64,000 nt of DNA from Thomasclavelia spiroformis DSM 1552 (GTDB lineage: Bacteria > Bacillota_I > Bacilli_A > Erysipelotrichales > Coprobacillaceae): positions 2,464,471 to 2,528,470 of the forward strand of contig NZ_CP102275.1 of assembly GCF_025149465.1 (NCBI RefSeq), in the 5' to 3' direction. This document shows positions 48,194-57,543 of this stretch, in pieces. The stretch's first letter is position 1. Every line of letters starts with the position of its first letter. Position numbers and translations under genes: made by a program. Below the pieces are notes generated by a model. The model did not search any database. It saw only the letters and a list, made by a program, of their open reading frames with translations, and was not told where the DNA came from.

Positions 48194-49207
48194 TTATCTT
48201 ACAACATTGTAATATTGGTCATCATTAAAATAGATGGATACTTTAGTATACTTATGAAGTGTTGATTCTAGTTTAATTTTATGTCCCAATTTATCACAAA
48301 GCGATTTTGTAATATATAATCCCATTCCTGTAGAGCTGGATACTAAACGACCATTTTGACCAGTAAATGATTTATTAAATACATATTTTTGTTCTTTTTT
48401 ATCTATACCAATTCCATTATCAATTATTTCCAAGGCAATAGTATTATTATCATTTATTACATTAAATAATATTTTACAATCTTTTTTACTTCGATACTTT
48501 ATACTATTACTAATAATTTGGTTAATAATGAATTCTAACCACTTACTATCACTTATAACAATTTCATTAATATTCTTTATTTCAATGCTTATTTTATGAA
48601 ATAATAAACTATCTTGATTACGTTTAATTACTTTATGAATGATTTTTCCCAAATTACACTTTTTAAGTAAATAATCATGCTCACTGTTTTCTAAACGAAT
48701 ATAATATAATACTTGTTCAACATAATTTTCGATTCGATTAATTTGTTCTTGAAGTTTTCTTTTATCGGTTTCATGATTGTAAATCATTAATTTACTGCTA
48801 GCAATAGGTAATTTAACTTCATGTACCCATAACTCTATATATTCTTTAAAATCATTGATATTTTGAAGATATTGTTCAATTTCTTCATACATTGATTTAT
48901 CAATTTCATACAATGAATCATATAATATTTTTCCATCTAAAAAATTAGGTTTTTTTATTAACTCGGTAATTAAACATTTTTTATCAAGTTTGTTTAGTTT
49001 ATTAATAAAATCTTGATAAAAAACACTTTTACGATAGTAATCATAACCATAAATTATTATCATTGATGATAAAATTACGATTGTAATTATCCAAATTAAA
49101 CTACTTGTTATTTTAAACATGATTAAAAAGAAATCTATTATTCCTAACATCAATAACCATAATACAAAATAACGTAAATTATCTTTTAAATATTCTTTCA
49201 AACTCAT
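48194..49207 (-). CDS. BceS-like intramembrane-sensing histidine kinase
   Basis: A 337-residue kinase with two membrane helices (about residues 10-30 and 35-53) separated by only a few residues, so there is no sensory extracellular domain; this is typical of BceS, which senses through the transporter. Phosphoacceptor region: WVHEVKLPIASSKL (His near 129). ATP domain: LEFIINQIISNSIKYRS N-box (~230), DNGIGIDKKEQ (~268), and TGMGLYITKSLCDKLG (~301). The start overlaps the response-regulator stop by four bases. Its partner regulator appears inactivated by deletion. Confidence 0.9.
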   Translation of the reverse strand: MSLKEYLKDNLRYFVLWLLMLGIIDFFLIMFKITSSLIWIITIVILSSMIIIYGYDYYRKSVFYQDFINKLNKLDKKCLITELIKKPNFLDGKILYDSLYEIDKSMYEEIEQYLQNINDFKEYIELWVHEVKLPIASSKLMIYNHETDKRKLQEQINRIENYVEQVLYYIRLENSEHDYLLKKCNLGKIIHKVIKRNQDSLLFHKISIEIKNINEIVISDSKWLEFIINQIISNSIKYRSKKDCKILFNVINDNNTIALEIIDNGIGIDKKEQKYVFNKSFTGQNGRLVSSSTGMGLYITKSLCDKLGHKIKLESTLHKYTKVSIYFNDDQYYNVVR

Positions 49208-49754
49208 ATCAATATATATCCTTGATCACGTCTTGTTTCAATCACGTTAATTAATCCAATCTGTACTAATTTCTTTTTTAATCTAGTCATATTTACTGTT
49301 AGGGTATTGTCATCAATAAATTTATCAGTTCCCCATAAATAATTCATAATTTCATCTCTGCTAACTATTTTTCCTTGATTCATGAACAAAAAATAAAATA
49401 TACTCATTTCATTTTTACTTAGTAACAATTCAATATTATCTTTTTTTAAAATACTCTTAGATAAATTAATATTAACTCCATGATAAACTAAATTATTATC
49501 AATTTTATTTAATCTTTTAAAAATTGCTTCAATATGCAATAGTAAAATAGTTGGATTATATGGTTTGGTAATATAATCATCAGCACCATAACTCATCGCT
49601 AATATTTCATCAATTTCACTATCTTTACTTGTAACCATAATTATTGGTACATTAGAGTTTTTTCTAATTTGTTTTAATAATTGTTGACCATTTAAATACG
49701 GTAATTTAATGTCTAATAAAATTAAATCTGGATTGATTTTGATAATATTTTCAT
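49204..49754 (-). pseudogene. BceR-like OmpR-family response regulator with N-terminal deletion
   Basis: The readable frame from 49204 to about 49735 holds PDLILLDIKLPYLNGQQL (phosphoacceptor Asp) and IIMVTSKDSEIDEILAMSYGADDYITKPYNP, then a complete winged-helix domain (SKNEMSIFYFLFMNQGKIVSRDEIMNYLW, TVNMTRLKKKL, ETRRDQGYIL; quoted in part). Upstream, GAGGTT and an ATG (49754) followed by the MKIL start typical of regulators are present but join the rest out of frame, and the ~35 residues with the acidic pocket (EDD) are missing. An internal deletion has therefore removed part of the receiver domain. The first in-frame ATG (49638) would give a 144-residue protein lacking the phosphoacceptor Asp. 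Confidence 0.8.
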
Positions 49755-49767
49755 ATCATAACCTCAA

Positions 49768-49938
49768 TTATTTTTTATTCATTAATTTATTAAATAGTTT
49801 TTCTGTTTCTTCATATTGTTTTAATAATATTGCTTTATTTGAATTATTTGGCTTTGGTACTTTTTGATTAACTAATACTTCAAGTTTTTCATCAATTCCT
49901 TTTAATAACTTAATTATTTCATCTAATTTTTCTTCCAT
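49768..49938 (-). CDS. Small coiled-coil protein upstream of the regulator
   Basis: A 56-residue reading frame with AGGAG six bases before the ATG. It is charged and helical: MEEKLDEIIKLLKGIDEKLE, a short VPKPNNSN linker and LLKQYEETEKLFNKLM. The first half has a heptad pattern of a short coiled coil. It is just upstream of the truncated response regulator and downstream of the asparaginase-like gene. I do not recognise a family. The good ribosome site argues it is real. Confidence 0.6.
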   Translation of the reverse strand: MEEKLDEIIKLLKGIDEKLEVLVNQKVPKPNNSNKAILLKQYEETEKLFNKLMNKK

Positions 49939-49956
49939 ATTTGCTCCTTAATTGAA

Positions 49957-50913
49957 TTATTTTTTTACTAATGGTTTCATTCGACTTTTTGTATATTCAT
50001 CTAACCATTCTTGACTAGCTTTTTCATAAATACAATTTCCATTAATATTTTTTGTAATATAAACAGTTGGTGCTTCATTTTTTGTCGCTACAACAAAAGA
50101 AAAGTTTTCAATATTAGTAGCTACACCCCATTGTCCTTGATTATTCATTGCAATTAATGACATATCTCCAGCTTTTCCTCTACGTTCTCTTAATTCTTGA
50201 TCAAATGAATTAACTGCTTTTTGACATGCTTCTTGAGGATGAAATCCTTCTTTCATTAATCTAACTATTTCATAGGCAATACAACCTTTCATCACATCTT
50301 CACCTAATCCTGTAGCACTAGCTCCGCCAACTTTACTATCAACATAAAAACCTGAACCAGAAATTGGCGAATCACCAACACGACCAGCATGCTTCATAAA
50401 CAATCCACTTGTAGAAGTTGCACTAGTCATTTTACCATTAGAATCTAAACAAACCATTCCTACCGTATCATGACCTGAATAAGGTTTTATATCTTGTTCT
50501 TTTATTTCTTTTATTCGATTATGATAATGAATTTTAGCACGATCACTAAGCATATTTTTTCTTTTAAAGCCTTTTTTACTAGCATATTTTTCAGCTCCTA
50601 AACCTACTAATAAATTATTGACTTTTTCTTTTGATAAACTACGAGCAATACTTATTGGATTTGCAAAATCCTTAATAGCTCCTACTGCTCCAATATCTAA
50701 AGTATCTCCATCCATAAATGCTGCATCTAATTCTACTTCCATTTCTTTATTTGGAAGGCCACCATAGCCAACTGCTTTATAGTATGGACAATCTTCAACA
50801 ATTTTAATTGCTTCTTCTATCGCATTTCCAGCATCATCGTCATTTTTTAACATTTCACTAGCTTTATTTATTCCATCATAAGCCATACACCATGTTGCAA
50901 TAATACCCCACAT
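49957..50913 (-). CDS. N4-(beta-N-acetylglucosaminyl)-L-asparaginase family Ntn hydrolase
   Basis: A 318-residue Ntn-hydrolase precursor of the aspartylglucosaminidase/isoaspartyl peptidase family, which cleaves the Asn-GlcNAc bond of glycopeptides. The nucleophile is the Thr in GHDTVGMVCLD (about residue 150), exposed by self-cleavage of the Asp-Thr bond. Substrate residues: GRVGDSPISGSGFYVDS and GGASATGLGED. No signal peptide is apparent, so it is probably cytoplasmic. The start at 50913 has AAAGGAGGATATCAAA; the longer frame upstream includes this site and is not used. In a gut bacterium it would finish degradation of imported host glycopeptides. Confidence 0.9.
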   Translation of the reverse strand: MWGIIATWCMAYDGINKASEMLKNDDDAGNAIEEAIKIVEDCPYYKAVGYGGLPNKEMEVELDAAFMDGDTLDIGAVGAIKDFANPISIARSLSKEKVNNLLVGLGAEKYASKKGFKRKNMLSDRAKIHYHNRIKEIKEQDIKPYSGHDTVGMVCLDSNGKMTSATSTSGLFMKHAGRVGDSPISGSGFYVDSKVGGASATGLGEDVMKGCIAYEIVRLMKEGFHPQEACQKAVNSFDQELRERRGKAGDMSLIAMNNQGQWGVATNIENFSFVVATKNEAPTVYITKNINGNCIYEKASQEWLDEYTKSRMKPLVKK

Positions 50914-51023
50914 TTTGATATCCTCCTTTTTTATTAACCATTTTAACACTTTTTTTTATCATTTTAAACTTAGATATTGTTATAATATAGATAAATAAGT
51001 TAAACTATATGTGAGGTGATTTT

Positions 51024-51374
51024 ATGTTAAAATTTATTGAATATCCAAAATGTAGTACTTGTATAAAAGCTAGAAAATATCTTGATCAGTTAGGCTTAGA
51101 ATATACAAAACGACATATTGTTGATGAAAAATTAAATAAAGATGAATTATTGACGTTATATAAGAAAAGTGGTCTTCCACTTAAACGCTTTTTTAATACT
51201 TCTGGTTTAAAATATCGTGAATTAAATTTAAAAGATAAATTATCAACTATGAGTGAAGATGAACAATTAACTATACTTGCAAGTGATGGAATGTTAGTAA
51301 AAAGACCAATTATTGAAACTGATGATCGAGTACTAGTTGGTTTTAAAGCTAATGAATACGATTCTTTAAAATAA
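51024..51374 (+). CDS. Spx/ArsC-family thioredoxin-fold protein
   Basis: A 116-residue protein of the ArsC/Spx/YffB family. A CSTC motif at residues 11-14 in YPKCSTCIKARKYLD gives the redox-active pair; the RHIVDEKLNKDELL, LPLKRFFNTSGLKYRELNL and MLVKRPIIE segments are family landmarks. It could be an Spx-type transcription regulator contacting RNA polymerase, but the C-terminal part is nearer to YffB/arsenate-reductase-like proteins of unknown role. A GTGAGGTG site precedes the ATG. Confidence 0.85.
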   Translation: MLKFIEYPKCSTCIKARKYLDQLGLEYTKRHIVDEKLNKDELLTLYKKSGLPLKRFFNTSGLKYRELNLKDKLSTMSEDEQLTILASDGMLVKRPIIETDDRVLVGFKANEYDSLK

Positions 51375-51454
51375 TTATATTCTTTACATAATTTTTAGAT
51401 TAATTTGAATGTATAGACAATTATATATTGATATAATATACAAGGAGGTTATAT

Positions 51455-52237
51455 ATGCCAGCAAGTTATACACATCAATGCTTTGGCAATCTAGTTTTAG
51501 AAAATTTAAATGATAAAGAGATTAAAAATACTATTGATAAAAATATAAATTATTATAATATTGGTCTTCAAGGACCAGATATTTTATTTTTTTATCGTCC
51601 TTTAAAAAAAAATTCTATTAGTGCTTTAGGAAGCAAATTACATGAAGATATTGCAAGGGAGTTTTTTGAAAATGCTTTAACGATATTAAAAAGTAATTAT
51701 GATAAACGTGCTTTAGCTTATATTTTAGGATTTATTAATCATTTTATTCTAGATAGTACCTGTCATGGTTATATTAACAAAACAATGAAAGATAAAAATA
51801 TTAGTCATTTTGAAATTGAACGAGATTTAGAACAACGGTTTATGATCATTAACCATGATGAATTTAATTTTTGTGTACCTAAGCATTACACAATTAATTT
51901 AGAGGTGGCTAAAGTTATTGCTCCTTTTTTTAAATTAGAAGCAAAAGATATTTTCATAGCTTTAAAATCATTTAGACGTTTTAATCAATTATTTGCATGT
52001 AAAAATAAAATTAAGAGAAATTTTGTTTTAACAGCAATGAAAATAGTTAATGCTAAAAAATACCAAGGGATGATAATTCGCGAAATACCTGAAAAAAGAA
52101 TTGAAAAAAATATTGATGTATTAGTAAATCAATTCATTCAAGCAACAAATATTGCAGTAAAGGAGATAGTTGGATATTGTTACAGTTTAAAAAATAATAC
52201 TGGAATATCTAAACGATTTAATTGTAATTATGAATAA
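51455..52237 (+). CDS. Zinc-dependent phospholipase C-like protein
   Basis: A 260-residue cytoplasmic protein resembling the zinc-dependent phospholipase C/S1-P1 nuclease fold. The N-terminus has PASYTHQCFGNLVL; GLQGPDILFFYRP follows near residue 38; LGFINHFILDSTCHGYI near 85-100 supplies the His/Asp zinc ligands. There is no signal peptide, unlike secreted clostridial alpha-toxins. AAGGAGG precedes the ATG. It overlaps the following MFS gene by eight bases. The real substrate is unknown. Confidence 0.82.
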   Translation: MPASYTHQCFGNLVLENLNDKEIKNTIDKNINYYNIGLQGPDILFFYRPLKKNSISALGSKLHEDIAREFFENALTILKSNYDKRALAYILGFINHFILDSTCHGYINKTMKDKNISHFEIERDLEQRFMIINHDEFNFCVPKHYTINLEVAKVIAPFFKLEAKDIFIALKSFRRFNQLFACKNKIKRNFVLTAMKIVNAKKYQGMIIREIPEKRIEKNIDVLVNQFIQATNIAVKEIVGYCYSLKNNTGISKRFNCNYE

Positions 52238-53450
52238 ACTTACTAAATTAGAGAAATATTGGATTTTATACGATGTTGGTAATTCAGCATTTGTTATGCT
52301 TGTTTCAACAATTATTCCAATTTATTTTAAAAATATTGCTTCTAGTGCTGGAATATCATTAAGTGATTCTACAGCTTATTATAGTTATGCTGTTTCTATT
52401 TCTACTTTATTTGTTGCACTAACCAGTCCATTTTTAGGAAGTATTGGTGATCGTAAAAATTCTCGAAAACCTATTTTTACTTTTTTTATGATGATTGGTG
52501 TTTTGGGTCTTGCTGCTCTTTCTATTCCCGTTGGCTGGATTGTCTTTTTAACGATATTTATTATTGCTAAAGTTGGATTTGCAACTAGTTTAATTTTTTA
52601 TGATTCGATGTTAGTTGATATAACAACTAGTGATCGAATTGATGAAGTTTCTTCCCATGGTTATGCATGGGGATATATTGGTAGCTGTATTCCTTTTACT
52701 ATTAGTTTATTGCTTATTTTAGGATGTGATACTATTGGTATATCGGCTACTTTAGCCACTGCTATTGCCTTTATTATGAATGCATTATGGTGGTTATTAA
52801 TTACTATCCCATTACTAAAAAATTATAAACAGATTAATTGTAACAATGTTAAAGAACCAATTATTAAAAATTTTAAACGTCTTTTTAGTAATATAAAAAA
52901 TAATAAGAAAGTTTTATTTTTCTTATTAGCATTCTTTTTCTATATTGATGGAGTATATACAATCATTGAAATGGCAACTTCGTATGGAAAAGATGTAGGA
53001 ATTAGTGATAGTAATTTATTATTAGCATTATTACTCACACAAATCGTGGCATTTCCATTTTCAATAATTTTTGGTAAATTAACTAAAAAATATTCTTTAA
53101 AGTCCTTGATTACTTCTTGTATCATGGGGTATTTCTTTATTGCTGTATTTGCTCTCTGGCTAGATAGTGCATGGAAATTTTGGCTATTAGCTGTTTTTGT
53201 TGCTATTTTCCAAGGTGCAATTCAGGCCCTTTCAAGATCATATTATGCTAAAATTATTCCTGATAACCAAGCTAGTGAATATTTTAGTATCTTTGATATT
53301 TTTGGTAAAGGGGCTTCATTTATGGGAACATTATTAATGGGAATTACAACTCAAATTACTAATAATTCTAGATATGGAGTTATCGTAATTGCTTGTATGT
53401 TTTTAATTGGTGGCCTTATTTTTAGATTTAAATGTGCAAAGTTAGACTGA
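52230..53450 (+). CDS. MFS transporter, UMF1/Atg22-like
   Basis: A 406-residue twelve-helix major facilitator. The N-terminus EKYWILYDVGNSAFVMLV and the first loop GSIGDRKNSRKP match the UMF1 (Atg22-like) family. SSHGYAWGYIGSC near residue 140 and QALSRSYYAKIIP near 330 are further family blocks. These proteins are thought to export amino acids or small solutes. It overlaps the phospholipase-C-like gene, so the two are probably co-translated. Confidence 0.88.
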   Translation: MNKLTKLEKYWILYDVGNSAFVMLVSTIIPIYFKNIASSAGISLSDSTAYYSYAVSISTLFVALTSPFLGSIGDRKNSRKPIFTFFMMIGVLGLAALSIPVGWIVFLTIFIIAKVGFATSLIFYDSMLVDITTSDRIDEVSSHGYAWGYIGSCIPFTISLLLILGCDTIGISATLATAIAFIMNALWWLLITIPLLKNYKQINCNNVKEPIIKNFKRLFSNIKNNKKVLFFLLAFFFYIDGVYTIIEMATSYGKDVGISDSNLLLALLLTQIVAFPFSIIFGKLTKKYSLKSLITSCIMGYFFIAVFALWLDSAWKFWLLAVFVAIFQGAIQALSRSYYAKIIPDNQASEYFSIFDIFGKGASFMGTLLMGITTQITNNSRYGVIVIACMFLIGGLIFRFKCAKLD

Positions 53451-53581
53451 TTTTTAATTTTTATTAGTTATTTTATAAGAATATTTAAATATGAAGTATT
53501 ACTTATATTTACTTTTTTTCATAATTTTGATAAAATTATTCACATAAAATTTAATTTAATGGAAAAGGAGTGTTTAAATTT

Positions 53582-54925
53582 ATGGACGTAGACCCCGAGC
53601 CTTCAATCGCTATTCAAATTGTTTTGATCATTGTTCTTACTTTAATTAATGCTTATTTTGCAGCTAGTGAAATGGCTATTGTTTCAGTTAATAAAAGTAA
53701 GATTCATCGATTAAGCGAGGAAGGAAATAAGAAAGCTAAATTAGTTGAAAAATTACTTGATCAACCAACTAATTTTTTATCAACTATTCAAGTAGCAATT
53801 ACTTTAGCTGGTTTCTTTAACTCAGCAAGTGCAGCTACTGGTATTTCTAAAAGCTTTGCTAATGTATTAAAGAATTGGAGTGTTCCATATGCAGATACTA
53901 TTGCTGTTGTATTGATCACTATTTTAATTTCATTTATTACTTTAATTTTTGGAGAATTAGTTCCTAAAAGAATTGCTTTACAAAAAGCTGAATCATATTC
54001 AATGTTCTGTGCCAAACCTATTTTAGTTATTAGTAAAATAGCTAGCCCATTTATTAAAATATTATCGTGGTCAACTAAATTTATTTTAAGAATATTTGGG
54101 ATGGCTGATGAAAATGTTGAGGAATCTTTATCACGTGAAGAAATTCGTTCAATGGTTGAAAGTGGCCAAGAAAATGGTGTTTTTAATGAAATTGAAACAG
54201 ATATGATTACTAATATTTTTGAGTTTGACGATAGTTTAGCTTTAAACGTTATGACTCCACGAACTGATGTATATTGTATTGATATTAATGATGCATTAAG
54301 TGATAATATTGATCAAATGATGACTATGCAATATACTCGTATTCCAGTTTATGATGACTCTATTGATAATATTATCGGTATTTTAAACATGAAGGATTTT
54401 GCTATTGAAGCCCGTAAAGTTGGTTTTGATAACGTAGATATTAAAAAACTTCTAAGAAAACCCTATTTTGTTTTAGAAACTAAAAATATTGATGATTTGT
54501 TTAGAGAATTACAAAAAGAACATCAACATATTGCTATTCTAGTTGATGAGTATGGTGGATTTTCTGGAATTATTACTGTTGAAGATTTGATTGAGGAAAT
54601 CATGGGTGATATCGAAGATGAATATGATCATGATGATGAACCTAAATTAAAAAAAATCGATAATAATAATTATATTGTTGATGGAAACTATTTACTTGAT
54701 GATCTTGATGATGAATTAGATTTAAAATTATCTAATAATAATCATGATACTATAGGTGGATTTGTACTTCATCTATTAGGAGAAATTCCTGAAGAAAATC
54801 AACAACGAACTGTAAAATATGAAAATCTTACTTTTTTGATTATCGGTGTCAAGGGTAATCGTGTTACAAAAATAAAATTAACGATTAATGAAAAAGAAAA
54901 AGAACCAGATTTTAGCGAAGACTAA
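53582..54925 (+). CDS. CNNM/CorC (HlyC)-family membrane protein with CBS domains
   Basis: A 447-residue protein of the hemolysin C/CorC family. Residues ~10-170 are the DUF21/CNNM transmembrane domain (AYFAASEMAIVSVNKSKI and LVPKRIALQKAESY). The CBS pair spans ~205-330, with MTPRTDVYCID and EDLIEEIMGDIEDE. The C-terminal ~80 residues are the CorC_HlyC domain (DGNYLLDDLDDEL). These proteins mediate magnesium/cobalt efflux or sensing. A GTG at 53570 touches the ribosome site, so the ATG at 53582 eleven bases away is preferred. Confidence 0.92.
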   Translation: MDVDPEPSIAIQIVLIIVLTLINAYFAASEMAIVSVNKSKIHRLSEEGNKKAKLVEKLLDQPTNFLSTIQVAITLAGFFNSASAATGISKSFANVLKNWSVPYADTIAVVLITILISFITLIFGELVPKRIALQKAESYSMFCAKPILVISKIASPFIKILSWSTKFILRIFGMADENVEESLSREEIRSMVESGQENGVFNEIETDMITNIFEFDDSLALNVMTPRTDVYCIDINDALSDNIDQMMTMQYTRIPVYDDSIDNIIGILNMKDFAIEARKVGFDNVDIKKLLRKPYFVLETKNIDDLFRELQKEHQHIAILVDEYGGFSGIITVEDLIEEIMGDIEDEYDHDDEPKLKKIDNNNYIVDGNYLLDDLDDELDLKLSNNNHDTIGGFVLHLLGEIPEENQQRTVKYENLTFLIIGVKGNRVTKIKLTINEKEKEPDFSED

Positions 54926-54935
54926 AATTGGTTCT
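54902..54935. terminator. Bidirectional terminator between the CorC-like and MscS genes
   Basis: GAACCAGATTTTAG and CTAAAATTGGTTC form a long stem with one mismatch and a short loop; TTTTATTT follows on the plus strand and TTTTTC on the minus. The first arm is the 3' end of the CorC-like coding region. Confidence 0.82.
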
Positions 54936-54936
54936 T

Positions 54937-55788
54937 TTATTTATTTGTTTCGTTTATTACAACATGGTGTGGATATGGAATCTCAATACCTTCTTCATCA
55001 AAGCGAGCTTTAATTTTAAAGCGTAAATCAGATAATAATTGAAAACCTGATGAATTATCTTTTGTTAATAATGTTGCCCTTAATTGAATACCACTTGGAT
55101 TAAATTCAACACAATGAACATTTATCATTGGTTCGTTTTGTTGTATTTGTTCATCAGTTCGACCATCTAAACATAGGGGATGTTTGGTTCCCTCTTCTTG
55201 AATAATTTTAATTGCTTTCTGTATATCACTTTCATAAGATATTTCAACATATAAATAATTAGCTTTTTGGGCTTTTACATTTGAAATATTTTCAATTATT
55301 GCTTTATTCATAATTGCATTAGGAATAATTATTTGTGTACGTTCAATTGTCTCAATAATACTATGTCTCATTGAAATATCAATAACTGTACCACGAACAT
55401 TATATTCTTGAACATTAACAAAATCACCTATTTTATAAGGTTTATAAGTCATAATCATAAATCCATTAATCAAATTACTTGCAGCCTCTTGTGAAGCTAA
55501 CCCAACAACAACTGCAATAATTCCCCCACTTGCAAGTAATGCTTTGATAATTGATTCCATTGCTTTGATTTCGCTCATAATAACAGCTAAAATCAAAACT
55601 ATTAAAACAATTCTTTTTATTCGCATTGGTAAAGTTAATTTTAAAGGATCTTTAATTTGTTTTTTTAAAACTTTATTTATAATCTTATTTATAATTAATA
55701 TTGCAATAATTGACAAAATAATACTAATTCCACTATTTATTAAGCCATTTTTAAATATACCATCTATTTGTTTATAGATATTTTCCAT
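54937..55788 (-). CDS. Small-conductance mechanosensitive channel (MscS family)
   Basis: A 283-residue MscS-family channel that opens under membrane tension to release solutes. Three hydrophobic segments cover residues ~15-100; the pore helix has LLASGGIIAVVVGLASQEAASNLINGF with the glycine/alanine packing seen in the family (quoted in part). The beta domain follows with YKIGDFVNVQEYNVRGTVIDISMRHSII. The C-terminus has ARFDEEGIEIPYPHHVV. It is followed upstream by a small membrane protein and mnmE on the same strand. Confidence 0.92.
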   Translation of the reverse strand: MENIYKQIDGIFKNGLINSGISIILSIIAILIINKIINKVLKKQIKDPLKLTLPMRIKRIVLIVLILAVIMSEIKAMESIIKALLASGGIIAVVVGLASQEAASNLINGFMIMTYKPYKIGDFVNVQEYNVRGTVIDISMRHSIIETIERTQIIIPNAIMNKAIIENISNVKAQKANYLYVEISYESDIQKAIKIIQEEGTKHPLCLDGRTDEQIQQNEPMINVHCVEFNPSGIQLRATLLTKDNSSGFQLLSDLRFKIKARFDEEGIEIPYPHHVVINETNK

Positions 55789-55796
55789 TAAATCAC

Positions 55797-56024
55797 CTAC
55801 TTAATTTTTGTTTTATAATACATTGATAACAAACGTAAACATAAACATTGAATTGCACCAATCATAGCTACTATTATTGATAAATAGCTAATCCAAAATA
55901 AAGTATTATTACCCGTATTGAAAGTATTTATTATTAAAAAAACAATAATGGAAATTATCGTTATAATTCCTGAATATTTAGAAAAGAGCATAAATTTTGA
56001 AGCTAATAATTCATTTTTATTCAT
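55797..56024 (-). CDS. Small two-helix membrane protein
   Basis: A 75-residue protein with two hydrophobic segments (about residues 17-33 and 43-63), probably an inner-membrane hairpin. It sits between mnmE (2 bases away, overlapping ribosome site) and the MscS gene (8 bases), so it is part of that operon. I do not recognise a family. The ATG is directly downstream of the mnmE stop region, consistent with translational coupling. Confidence 0.7.
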   Translation of the reverse strand: MNKNELLASKFMLFSKYSGIITIISIIVFLIINTFNTGNNTLFWISYLSIIVAMIGAIQCLCLRLLSMYYKTKIK

Positions 56025-56025
56025 C

Positions 56026-57360
56026 TTATTTACCTATACAAAAGCGTTTAAATAGTTCGTCCAATAAATCTTCTTTTGCTTTTTCTCCTAATATTTCTTT
56101 TAAATTATTCCAACATTCATATAAATCTGTAACAATTAAATCAGTTGGTACTAACATCTTCATTGCTTCTACTGCTTGATTTAAAGCTTGACTAGCTTTT
56201 TGAAGTAACATTGTCTGACGAGCATTAGTTAATATGTGATCATTATTATCAATAATTTTTCCTAATTCAAACATTTCTTTTACTTTATTAGTCAATGCTC
56301 CAATATCACTATCTTTAGCACTGATTACTACTCCATCTAAATTAACTTTAATTCCTTGATCTGCTTTATTTAAAACAATAATTCGATTAGAATCATTTGT
56401 AAGTTCTAATAATTCTTGATCTCCTTGATCCAATTTTAAAGAACCATCAATAACTAATAAAACCAAATCAGCTTGATTGATCAATTCTTTAGATTTTTCA
56501 ACACCCATACTTTCAATGATATCATCAGTTTCACGAATTCCTGCAGTATCAATCATATTTAAAACAATACCATCTATACTAATACTACCTTCAACAATAT
56601 CTCTAGTAGTTCCAGCAATATTTGTAACAATTGCTTTTTCTTCTTGTAATAAAGCATTTAACAAACTACTTTTACCAACATTTGGTTTTCCAATTATGAC
56701 CGTTTTGATTCCTTCTTTTACTAATTTAATATTCTTCGAATCGTTTAATATTTTATTCATTTTTTCTAAAAGAACCTTACTTTCTGGTAATAAAGAAGTT
56801 GCTGTTAATTCTTCAACATCATCATATTCAGGATAATCAATATTAACTTCTATTTGTGTTATTATTTTAATTAAATCTTCTTTTAAATCTTCAATAAAAT
56901 TACTAATATTTCCTCTAATTCCATTTAATGCTAATTCACTTGCATAACTATTTTTAGCACTAATAATATCACTAATAGCTTCTGCTTGAGATAAATCAAT
57001 TCTTCCATTTAAAAATGCTCGTTTACTAAATTCACCACGTTCAGCTATTCTTGCACCATTTTTTATACATACTTCTAAAACTCGTTTAGTAATATACACG
57101 CCACCATGACAATTTATTTCTACCATTTCTTCACCTGTAAAAGTTTTCTTTCCACGATATATATTTACTAATACTTCATCAATTCTTTTTCCATCATCAA
57201 TAATATACCCATAATTTATTGTATGACTTTCTTTGTCAATTATCTTTCCTGTAAAAAATTTTTGAACAAATGCTATACTTTCTGGACCACTTATTCTTAT
57301 AATTGAAATAGCAGCTTCTAAACGACTTGTTGCAACTGCAACAATTATATACTCGTTCAA
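56026..57360 (-). CDS. mnmE: tRNA uridine-5-carboxymethylaminomethyl modification GTPase
   Basis: A 444-residue GTPase that, with MnmG, modifies wobble U34 in tRNA. N-terminal formyl-THF-like domain (residues 1-115) has SIIRISGPESIAFVQKFF; helical domain with RAFLNGRIDLSQAEAISDII. The G domain has G1 GKPNVGKSS (~222), G3 DTAG (~269), G4 NKAD (~330). The C-terminus is CIGK, carrying the catalytic Cys. Initiation is at TTG (57360) after AAGGATGGTGATAT. It is near the origin, as in many Firmicutes, but the usual adjacent mnmG is not in this window. Confidence 0.96.
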   Translation of the reverse strand: MNEYIIVAVATSRLEAAISIIRISGPESIAFVQKFFTGKIIDKESHTINYGYIIDDGKRIDEVLVNIYRGKKTFTGEEMVEINCHGGVYITKRVLEVCIKNGARIAERGEFSKRAFLNGRIDLSQAEAISDIISAKNSYASELALNGIRGNISNFIEDLKEDLIKIITQIEVNIDYPEYDDVEELTATSLLPESKVLLEKMNKILNDSKNIKLVKEGIKTVIIGKPNVGKSSLLNALLQEEKAIVTNIAGTTRDIVEGSISIDGIVLNMIDTAGIRETDDIIESMGVEKSKELINQADLVLLVIDGSLKLDQGDQELLELTNDSNRIIVLNKADQGIKVNLDGVVISAKDSDIGALTNKVKEMFELGKIIDNNDHILTNARQTMLLQKASQALNQAVEAMKMLVPTDLIVTDLYECWNNLKEILGEKAKEDLLDELFKRFCIGK

Positions 57361-57543
57361 AATATCACCATCCTTTATCTTTTGTATTTTATCACAAATT
57401 ATTATTAATTAATATACCCAATCAATGTTATAATATTTATAAGTAGAGGAAAAGTTTTATAATAAATAACATTTACAAATTAATTTTCTGTTTCTCTCTA
57501 CATATTAAAATATTTTTCATTTATGTAAAGAACGGAGGTCAAA

